A DNA stretch of 64,000 nucleotides from Spinacia oleracea. Its lineage: Eukaryota; Streptophyta; Magnoliopsida; Caryophyllales; Amaranthaceae. Location of the stretch: assembly GCF_020520425.1 (NCBI RefSeq), contig NC_079492.1, positions 3,410,001 through 3,474,000 of the forward strand. The letters are read 5' to 3'. The translations under genes were made by a program, and so were the position numbers. Positions 43,701-53,153 of this stretch are shown here, in pieces (within the stretch, counting starts at the first letter, position 1; every line of letters begins with the position of its first letter). The notes below the pieces were generated by a model that ran no database searches, was not told where the DNA came from, and saw only the letters and a list, made by a program, of their open reading frames with translations.

Positions 43701-46700
43701 AGATGTCTATTCTTTAAAGCCACTTGTAAAGTCCTTACAGAATAAGTTCGGATTTTCTGAAGCACTTCGAAAAGCCTCCGGAATGTCCGTTTATGTTTGT
43801 TGTTCGCCTCGAAGACTTTCGAGGTCTTTTTCTCCCACTTTTCATTTTGGAAACGAATCTCCAAAAGGACATTATTTCGAGCAAACAAACATTATGTTCT
43901 CAAAATTTCGTGGTAGAAACAATACCCTTGTGTCTCATTTGAATAAATCACAATGAAACATATATCTATACTTGGGCCTTAGTTTGTCGAATGACAAACA
44001 CTAAGCTCCCACTGAGTTTTGCAACTCTCTAGATATATTTTATGAAAAGTTATTCTGAAATTACTTTTCAATAGCTTTGACGAATTTGGTTTAGTTTGGT
44101 GGTAGTTGAGCATTTTGTTTTAGAAATTATAGGAAAAGTCTTTATGATTCATCATTAATCAAATCAAGTACTAATTGACTTCGATTATTCCAACTAAGAT
44201 ATGCCATATCTTATGGACCTAGATTGTGAAATTACAACATACAATCATTGATGATCATATTTGGTCTCAAGTAATCCTGAACATGATCTAACCTAGATCT
44301 TTATGATTTCTTGCCAAGTGGATTTTATACTTCTGAATCTTTGAACTAGCCAAACAGATTCAACTTATATCACATTTGAGTAAATAAACCTATATTCACT
44401 CAAATCCATGTGAAATAATAAAGTCATAAAACCTTTCTTTAGCTTTGAACTCTATCGTCTAGGCGTTCTAACAATAGTTCATATCTTTTGTTACTTTCAA
44501 CAAGTAAGACTAGCTTGTCTTAAGTTGATCTAGAAATCAACCAACTTTCAAAAGTCCATTAAAATAGAGCTTTTGAATGTTAACTTGTTGATATGGTCTA
44601 AGCAACAATGCCAAAGATTTGTGGAACTCAAATCAAGGGGTTGATTTGAACCTAGTAAAGTTCTTTAAAGAGTTGTTTGTTTTAATCAAGCATATTGACT
44701 CATTCCGTAAATGACCATTTCATTCAAATAAACAAACAAACAAGCATTGTTTTTGTTCTTCTGAATGTGAGTCTTTCTGTGTTTGAAGCAGAAATTTAGG
44801 TATGCTGATTATGGAACAAAATAGCCATTTAGTTCCAGCCTTTGAAAGGACTTAAAACAAACTAGATGACCCTACAACTAATGTAGCATTGCCATGCTTC
44901 ATTTCCCACTTGTAGGTCATTAGTGTATCCTAGCTTCCATTGTTTGAGTTATTACCGAAGTAAGAACCTCAAGCGGTATATGATACCAAGGAAGTTTGAT
45001 TGCTAGGTCACTTCTCTTTAAACATAAATTTATAGGTAGAAACGGAATCGTAAATTCCTTTCATTTGTTCCTCGTTTTCCTATTTCTTGTACCCTTTCTT
45101 ATAGTCTTAAGAATTGAATTCTTTAGTGTTGACTTTTATACTTTGTTAGACATGTCCAATGTCACCAACAAGGTTCTTTACCATTTTAATTTATGTTGAA
45201 TATTTTGTTTCAACTAGATGATCTTACCAGAAGCTTCTAAAGTTCTCTAAGCATCGATCTATTCGAATGTCTAGGGACTAGACTCATTCGAGAATTAAAT
45301 GGACAAAGATATTAGGTTGTTAACCATTGGTAAAGCTGAGCGTATTAAACTCAATGCTTTATGATCTCAAAACTACATTGTATTTTGAATTCACAAGCAC
45401 CAATTGGTTTGCCATTCGATTTTGATATTCGAAAACAACCATAAAAGTCGCTAAAAGAAACGTACATTTTAAATTGCTCACTTTCTCTCATTTCCGTGAA
45501 TCGTTCTTGAATTCACTACCAATCGAGGAAATTTACTGTTACCTTTCTAAAAGGATTTATTGCAGTGCAAGATATTTAATTATAAACAATAATTAAAACA
45601 TACATTGAAGCATGCAAAGTCTAAACATTTATCATGAATAATAACTTGAAAATCAAAGCAATCATGCAATTTCAACAAGTTATTAGCATTTTATTCGAAT
45701 TTATTGTTCCGGCAGGTGTGAATAAAATGATTCCAAGATCCTAAAATCATTGAAGAACTAAGCACAGTTTGTCGACTTAATCCTAAAACATCTTAGGTAA
45801 GCAAAAGCCTTTTGCTAATAGTCTAGAAACTATTCTTGGTTGATAGGTACGTCTAAGAACTTATTAGGTAAACCTATCGATTTTGCCACGACATAAAAGG
45901 ACTCCTTACTTATATCGTTGAGTTTCACCAAAACTAACATGTACTCACAATTATTTGTGTACCTTGCCCCTTTAGGACCAATAAGTAACACCTCGCTGAG
46001 CGAAAACTATTACTAGATTGATGTAAAGGATATCCAAGCAAGTGTATATTTTGGCATGGCACCTTTTAACTCAATTTTTTAAGTTTGGAACTTAAGGCTC
46101 TTACTATGTTGGTTAGATTTTAAGTGAACTAAAATCCTTAATCATGCAACATAATCAAGCCACAATCTTATGCATAATGGTGCTTTAGACCAATTACATT
46201 CAAATTAATGGTGCGCATACCATATTTTCTATCCTATTTGGGCCATACTAGTCACTTCATAACCTGCAAAACAGTACATATACAATATATACCATTCACC
46301 CATTCATTATCATGAATGGCCCACATAGCTGGTTAGTAAAACACATTATGCATCACGTAAACATTTGCAGCAATTAATCAAGGGCACCAATAATCTACCA
46401 ATTATTCAGTCCTTATTAATTCTAATCAAGTTGTTTTAACCTTAAGGATTTGTAGACCTAATCAAGAGTTTATGACTAAAAGGGCTCCCACTTAAACCAA
46501 TAAATTCATATGCTTTACTAATTTTAAACATAAAAATGTATTTCTAGTCTAACCGGAAATATACAAATTTAATTAAAATTTAAAGCTCATATGAATTTAT
46601 AATTGAATCCAAAAAGTTTAACTTAATTTCAGTCGTATTTAAATTAATTCATGATTTTAATTTTAGTAAAATAATTAGAATAAATAAAATTTATTATAAT

Positions 46701-46809
46701 TACAATATTCAAAATTAAAATCCAAGAAAATAATTGAAATTATTAATTTTTTAAAATTAATTAAAATTACGTAAACTGAAAATTTCAAATTAAACATTCA
46801 AAACGATCT

Positions 46810-47300
46810 AATCGCAACGCAAACACCCTACGCATCGCACGCCCATGGGCCACACGCACACAGCCATCGAACAAGTGGTGCTCGCTGCGTGCGCGCCAGC
46901 GCTCGACGCACGCGAGCCATCGCTCGCTGTGCGCGCTCGCCAGCGCTTGCTGCGCGCGCTCCAGCGCTTGATGCACGCGAGCCATCGCTCGCTGTGCGCG
47001 AGCAATTGCGCGCGATCAACGCTGGGCGCATCGCTCGTGGCACGCGAGCTTGCGCTCGCTCCGCGCGCTTGCGCGAGGCAGTGCGCGTTGTGGCGCAGCT
47101 CGCTTGCTGCCCACACGCGACTGCCATGCCTTGCCTTCGCCCATGCCCATTCATCCATAGCTCGTGGCCCACGACACAAGGCAGGGCTGCTGCCTTGTGC
47201 TCGTGCACCATGCCCCTGCTCATTGCATTCGTGCCGCACGGGCGACGAGCTCCCTTGCTCGTCGTCGCATGCCCGCACTATACAACACCCCTTAAGGGTA
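46810..47300. repeat. GC-rich low-complexity block in the LTR element
   Basis: Imperfect repeats of CATCGCTCGCTGTGCGCG. It is open in several frames on both strands, so the long open frames here are a composition effect. A CCCTTAAGGG palindrome follows at about 47286. Confidence 0.75.
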
Positions 47301-48057
47301 ACACAAAGCGTCCATTGCTTTGTGCGTGCAAGTTATATGAACGAATCGCATAAAAATTTAAAATTTATATTTAAAATTAATGACAAATTAATAAGTTAAT
47401 ATTAATTTCATAATTTTAGGGCGAAAAATCGAAAATTTATTATTCAATTGATTTCCGATTATCATGGATTCAAGCCTAGGTCATAAAAATTTAAAATTTA
47501 TCATAAATTTACAATTTTTATGGTGGTTTTTAATCATAGGTTTCTAACTAAATTATAATTAATTATGAAAATCAAATTAATTCTAAATTATTCTAATTTT
47601 CAACAAATTAATCATAACTACAAATTAGATTGCATAATTAACAAGGCTAGGCATTCAAACTTGTTAAACATATACAGTAGGTCAATCAAAAATTCAAGAT
47701 TTATCAACAAGAATCGCAAATATTTAATTTAACATCTTAAATTTACGAAATTTTGCATTCGAAAAACTAAAACCTTCGAAAAGTCATAGTTAGGCTTCGA
47801 ATTTGAGAATTCTGGGTTCGGCAGAAAAAGATTATTTTTGTCAAAATTTTAGAATGCCTTTTACATGCGGAATTGACACAAAAATCACTCGATTTGGATG
47901 AGTAACGAAGAAACTGCCGAAAAACTGCGTACGTATAATTAAATAAACGCAATTTGCAATTAATTAACAATTACGAAAATTAATCAACCCTTTTAATTCT
48001 TGCAAATTTGTAATATTTAACCATTTTCATGCAATTTAGATTATGAAAATAATAAGA

Positions 48058-48071
48058 GGCTCGTGATACCA
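48058..48071 (-). other. Primer binding site (initiator tRNA-Met type)
   Basis: TGGTATCACGAGCC on the minus strand lies one base from the LTR end. It is close to the common plant Copia primer site and fixes the orientation of the element. Confidence 0.8.
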
Positions 48072-48072
48072 C

Positions 48073-49458
48073 TGTTAGGTTATGATACATATGACAATTC
48101 ATAAATCATGCGGAAAAACCATTTAGCCAGGAATACATATTATTTACACATAATCATATAGCATAGTTTAGATGCATACTCTTTGTTGCGTGCCTTCCCT
48201 AGCTGCGCCCGAACCGAACAAGAACAAGTCTTTAGGACTCCAAGTGTCGTCCCTCCGTAGATAGTCCACAGCACGTCCGGATCCGCCTCAAGATTGACCA
48301 ACTAGAATCGCCCTTAAGGTACTAATAATTTTCGGCACTTTTAGGCAAGATATGTGACTGAATTTTTCTCTCAAAAATTCACTTTGAATACTTGAAAACT
48401 CGTTATAAATTGTGAACCCAGGCCACATATTTATAGGGGTATGGAAAGAGAATTGGAATCCTACTAGGATACGAATTAATTAAATTAGAATCCTAGTGAA
48501 ACTCTTATTTAATTAATTTATCTTTTAGGATTAGGAATTTAATCATTAAACGAATCCTGTACGTTTTAGGTTTCGTATGTGAACACAAACACACACGCAC
48601 GCACAGCAGCCCACGAGGGGCGCCATGCGCGCGCGCGCACAGCCCTAGCAACGCAGCCCACGACTGCCGCAGCCTTGGGCGCGCGCTGGGCCTGCCTTGC
48701 GGTGGGCCTGGCGCAGCCTTGGGCTGGCGTGTTGTGGCGCGCGTTTCCCTTGCTGGACGTGGGCCTGGCTTCGTGCTGGGCCTTCGTCTAGCAAGCTCGT
48801 CCGATGCTAATTCGTACGACGCGCTTCCGATTAATTTTCCGATTCCGGAATTCATTTCCGATACGAACAATATTTAACATTTCCGATTCCGGAATTAATT
48901 TCCGTTTCGAACAAATATTTAATATTTCCGTTTCCGGAATTATTTTCCGATTCCGATAATATTTCCGATTCAGACAATATTTCCGTTTCCGGCAATATTT
49001 CCGATTCCGGCAATATTTCCATTTCCGATAATATTTTCCGATACGTACCATGTTTCCGTTTCCGGCAACATCTACGACTTGGATAATATTTATATTTCCG
49101 ATACGATCCATATTTCCGTTTCCGGCAATATCATCGTTTCCGGAGTATTCATTTCTTGCCTGTGACGATCTCAGCTCCCACTGAAACCAAGATCCGTCGA
49201 TTCCGAATATCCATAGATGGAGTATTTAATGCCATTAAATACTTGATCCGTTTACGTACTATTTGTGTGACCCTACGGGTTCAGTCAAGAGTAAGCTGTG
49301 GATTAATATCATTAATTCCACTTGAACTGAAGCGGCCTCTAGCTAGGCATTCAGCTCACTTGATCTCACTGAATTATTAACTTGTTAATTAATACTGAAC
49401 CGCATTTATTAGACTTAACATAGAATGCATACTTGGACCAAGGGCATTATTTCCTTCA
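48073..49458 (-). repeat. Right LTR (5' LTR of the minus-strand element), 1386 bp
   Basis: Partner of 39378-40763 with the same ends and length. Differences seen include CATAGTTTAGA versus CATAGTATAGA, AAAATTCAC versus AAAACTCAC, GCAACGCAG versus GCAATGCAG, and GTACGACG versus GTACCACG. Confidence 0.9.
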
Positions 49459-49531
49459 GTCTCCCACTTGTCCTTAGGGACAAGTGTGCATTTCCTAATT
49501 CCTTTGTCGCTCGATGCTTGCTCTTGAACAT
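49459..49531. repeat. Remnant of internal LTR-element sequence outside the right LTR
   Basis: These 73 bp equal 40764-40836, the purine-tract side of the internal region. In a simple insertion host sequence would begin here instead. Confidence 0.85.
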
Positions 49532-51340
49532 GCAAGACTGCCCTGTTTAGGAACATCGCAAGCAAGGGAAGCATCAGAATCTATCGGGATTTTAAACCGA
49601 GAGTGAGCAATCCTCCCAGAAGGTATATTTGATGCTGCAATTCCAGATGTCGCAGTTGGTAGGACAATCTTGTTCATCAAACGAACCTCTGCATAGAGAG
49701 CATTGTATAGGAAGGTTTTACCTGTTCCTCCGGGCCCGTCTATGAATAATGCACCAGGTTTCCCTTTAAGAACGTGGTCAATAATGCTGTCAAATGCCTC
49801 CTGCTGTGCTTGGTTTAATGTGTTACGGGCATCAATACAGTCCCGAGGTATCGGTGCATCAAGTGCATCGATAATGTCTTTTGTTCGCCTGAACTCTTCA
49901 TCTTGAAAATCATTTAAATGTTGTAGGCCAAAGTCTCTAAATGATTTCCCCATTGCTTCAAGAGATTGCTCAACAGATCTAACAGTGAGCTCCCTTGACC
50001 TGCTGTCAGAACTCGGAAACTGGTGCCTATAATCTTCAGAGAGAGCGTCGTAGTATTTTAACCAGAGGGCATTGGGGTCACTTGGCTGGCAGAAGATCAG
50101 CACTGTTGAAAAGAGCTGTCGGAATGCAGTCGGCATTTGCACTTCACACGCTTCAGCTAAGCACAAGTCGACAGCGTTGTCTTCCTCTAGCAATTTCAGC
50201 CGCAGAGCCGTCTCCTGAAAAGTGGCACACTTATATCCATCAACAGTTCGGAGATGATCAAAGGATCGCGGGCTATCCACATGCATCAGTAATAATCTGA
50301 GGAAGTAACGTTCCCCTTCAGCAGGTGCTACAAAAGTGAGCCTGCCAACAACAACGGTCTTGTTGCTTCTTTTTTTCCATTCTTTACCCTCCCACTTATA
50401 GTGCTCTGGAAATTCTGCATATGTATAGCCCGTTCCATTAGGTGTGGCAGCATTCATCCTAAAGAATTCTGTAAGTTGAGTTCGAGATCTTTTATCATTT
50501 AAAATGATCTCGTCTAAATTCTCATGAGGCATTACCTGGATTGTCTGCAAGTTAAGAAGATGTATTTGCAGAGGCAACACCGATGGAAACATCTCAAACA
50601 GATCGAACCCGATTTTCAGCCTCGTGTTGGCCATCATAAAAGTATAGTTGCAAATATTTAGGGTTGTCATTAGTGGGAAGCAAATTAGGGAGATAGTGAT
50701 ATATTTGCCCATGTAGATTAAATACATATATGCCTTTTTCGGTCTTCGAACTTAAGTCCCCCCCAAGGGAGCTAAAAGCAAATAGATTATTGTAAAGCCG
50801 TGCATATGTTCTGAAATGCACAGCATCACTGTCTCGGGAATCAAATAGCTTTACAAGCTCATCTGGGTATGCATTGGAAGCTAGTTTAATTTCTCCATTG
50901 CCGCAACAAAAGTGCAGCGACTCAAATTGGAACTTCTTTGCAGAACATTTTGGGCAATATTTAGGTGGAGGTAGTGCAAGAGGTGCAGCTGGTAATGGAT
51001 GTCCAATAACTGCAGCAGGCACCTCTGGTTCATAGAGTATACATATTAGCGATGGATATTTAACCAGGTGTTAATAATTAAGATGATTTAAGGACATGTT
51101 TAAAAGTACTTGGTGGTTTTGGCCTAGTATTCTTTGGCCTCGGTTTCTTGGGTGGTTGTGTTCTAACCTCAGGCGACTCACTGTAAAACAACGAATAAGC
51201 CTGTTTATAAACATGCAAAGTAACTATGGAACAAGGCTTTGTTATATACCATTACCTGCATGAACCTGCAGGCTCAGCCATGGCCTGCACACTCCTCATG
51301 CGCTTGCTGCATCTTGGACGGCTTACATACGAACTACTCA
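49532..51340 (-). pseudogene. Helitron RepHel, N-terminal and early helicase parts, Rep domain deleted
   Basis: Minus-strand exons of a basic leader (RPRCSKRMRSV, about 51255-51335; PPKKPRPKNTRPKPP, about 51120-51180) lead into YCPKCSAKKFQFESLHFCC and YARLYNNLFAFSSLGGD. These mark the Helitron N-terminus. After GQHEAENRVRSV the frame stops, and the reading continues in another frame with MFPSVLPLQIHLLN, LTEFFRMN, GERYFLRLLLMHV and the Pif1 Walker A FIDGPGGTGKTF, then TATSGIAASNIPSGRIAHS. The whole Rep nuclease region, with its His-His and catalytic Tyr motifs, is missing at that junction. The gene ends after DVPKQG at the LTR-element remnant. The product could neither nick nor unwind DNA. Confidence 0.85.
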
Positions 51341-52169
51341 AGAATTGATCTATGTTTAACAGAATTCATAGCAGGCTATGTGTAAGACACTTAATAAAAA
51401 AAACCACATGCATGAAAAGGCGGAGGAACTTACTCATCACATAAGTTGGCACGCTACCTATTTCCAAATGTCCAGTTCCCTGCACAAACCATCAGCTGTT
51501 TAATCTGCAAACACAAAATAAGCTAAGTCGACAAACAAAGGCACAAAGAACACGCTGTGTACAAAACGAACAACACAAGTGAGAGCCTCTCCTCAACCAG
51601 AACCCAACATTCAATAACTGAGAACACAACCTACAGACCTGAATAGACATACATGTCAGTCTGGTGTGTCCACCAACTTACATTTACATATCAAACAACC
51701 CTAGGTAAATTTAGAATGCAATTAACAATAAGAAACATGAGCAGGAGGCAGCATCAGGGAAGTGAGACACGATACATCAAGGAAAGGGAAAAGCACTGTA
51801 AAGCAGGATACAAAGAAGAGTGTTCCAAAACAAACTGAATTTCATTTAAATATAAGGATATAAGGATTCAATACAAAGTTGACTGCTATTAAAAGCATAC
51901 ATATGATCGCCATATACGACGAACCAGAATTTCTAAACATAGCACCATTACAACTTGAACTACCTAACAAGCTTGACAGCTAACAAAAGAGAAACTGTAT
52001 GGCGATACAGCAAGAGGGAACCAAAAGAGAACTATCACCCCTAACATTACATATACAAGCCACCTAAATTCTAGGAATACATCTAGGCTTGTCCCATCAA
52101 AAGAGGAGGCAGTTTCACGAAACAGAGCACGGTGTGCTCACACCCCAAAGGTTGAACTATTTCGGTAGG
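51341..52169. other. Region between RepHel and the dsRBD-like gene
   Basis: A further RepHel leader exon is possible near 51435-51480 (GTGHLEIGSVPTYV), but I could not join it in frame. Nothing else is supported. Confidence 0.4.
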
Positions 52170-53150
52170 TTAAACAGTCTTCCGGCGTTTGAACACAGTG
52201 TCAAGTTCAGGTGGAACAAAGAAGACCGGGGCTGCAGAAGTAGAACCAGGAACAGATGGCCTGACAAAAGAGGGTCTGGACATGCGCTTTTTGGGGGGGA
52301 GAGGAGCAGTAATCATAGAGGGTATCTGAAATGGACAACCACGGGGAGTCAAGCAGTCTTGCTCAATCACAAGGGCGCTAGGCTGAATAGTTTCTTTAAC
52401 CCCGGACATGCGCTCCCTCACAGTCGAGCAACTTTCTTGTTCAAGAGAATACACAACAGCAGCGTATTTCCCAGACCCATAGTTCGCGTCTACAAGTTCA
52501 AAAGCATAGAGGCGCATCAAGCAATAGATGGCCTTCTTTTCTACACTTTGCTTAGCATCCTCAAGAGTCTCTGTATAATCCCCAACAACAGACTCCATAG
52601 AATTACTCTTGTGCGGACTTGTGAATGTCAACCAACAAACCCAAGTGTGAGGCCCAAACTGGAGATGCTCAATAGGAGCAAGCAAGACTTGAGTCTGGGC
52701 AACCACGGTGCGCAATACTCCTATATAATCCAGACGCACGTGTTTCACAGAAACTCGAATGTCCATACAATGATGTTCTGGAGGCAGGACCTGTGGATGT
52801 CCGCTTTCAATACCCTCTAACTCAACTCTCTTGAGACGATACAACCTCGCACATCTTTCAAAGGCCCTATTCCTAGCAGAAGTAAAATCCTCAACAACAA
52901 CATCATATTTTTTTATAAGGCTACGGACAGCCTTCTCAGCAGCTCTCTCGCAAGACTCCTCCAGTGTAGGAGCTTCTCCGCCAATGTACATATAAGCAAT
53001 TGCACTCGTTCCCGGCCTCACCGCCACGCAAACATTATTTTTATCTATATCTAACATATCGTACATTGGCTTTGGAAAGTGCAAGCACTCTACAACCTGC
53101 CTCAAAAGAGGCTGAAAAGGAATACGGATTTGTGCGGGTGGCACTGCCAT
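52170..53150 (-). CDS. Helitron-borne protein with two dsRBD-like segments (326 aa)
   Basis: Intact single coding exon, ATG at 53150, just inside a good splice acceptor (CACAG|GTTATGG). I recognise no named family. Two segments look like double-stranded-RNA-binding folds. The first (~40-95) has VCVAVRPG, then TLEESCERAAEKAVRSLIKK. The second (~165-230) has GPHTWVCWLTF, then VGDYTETLEDAKQSVEKKAI, the G-P-x-H...A-K-x-x-x-x-x-x-A-I pattern of dsRBDs. The C-terminus is Pro-rich and basic (PPKKRMSRPS, FKRRKTV), a possible nuclear signal. It lies upstream of RepHel on the same strand within the Helitron. It may be an accessory protein of the element or a captured host gene. RNA or DNA binding is inference. 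Confidence 0.6.
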   Translation of the reverse strand: MAVPPAQIRIPFQPLLRQVVECLHFPKPMYDMLDIDKNNVCVAVRPGTSAIAYMYIGGEAPTLEESCERAAEKAVRSLIKKYDVVVEDFTSARNRAFERCARLYRLKRVELEGIESGHPQVLPPEHHCMDIRVSVKHVRLDYIGVLRTVVAQTQVLLAPIEHLQFGPHTWVCWLTFTSPHKSNSMESVVGDYTETLEDAKQSVEKKAIYCLMRLYAFELVDANYGSGKYAAVVYSLEQESCSTVRERMSGVKETIQPSALVIEQDCLTPRGCPFQIPSMITAPLPPKKRMSRPSFVRPSVPGSTSAAPVFFVPPELDTVFKRRKTV

Positions 53151-53153
53151 AAC

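Larger units (their letters stand above)
40764..48072. other. Internal region of the LTR element, no intact genes
   Basis: AT-rich with stops in all frames. Phrases such as GGTTCTACGCATTT...CAATGAAGAACCATCAAG occur twice (about 41810 and 41870), and GTTTCTTCACTATTTA(A/G)TAGAAG occurs twice (about 43490 and 43550). A GC-rich block lies at 46810-47300. Confidence 0.6.
39378..49531 (-). mobile_element. Non-coding Copia-type LTR retrotransposon inserted in the helicase
   Basis: Two 1386-bp LTRs (39378-40763 and 48073-49458) flank 7.3 kb. Next to the right LTR, on the minus strand, is TGGTATCACGAGCC, a primer site for initiator tRNA-Met. Next to the left LTR is a GTGGGAG-type purine tract, so the element reads on the minus strand. 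The internal part has no long frame for gag or pol, so it is a large non-autonomous (LARD-like) element or badly decayed. Beyond the right LTR, 49459-49531 repeats the first 73 bp inside the left LTR. The outer flanks (CCTCA at left, GCAAG at right) do not match, so no target-site duplication is visible. Confidence 0.82.

Noticed and set aside
46785..47399. Overlapping long open frames on both strands, rich in Ala and Arg
   Set aside because: They lie in the GC-rich low-complexity block of the LTR element. Stop codons are rare there because of composition, and no domain is seen.
52089..52820. 243-residue plus-strand open frame
   Set aside because: It is antisense to the intact dsRBD-like gene and shows no family resemblance.
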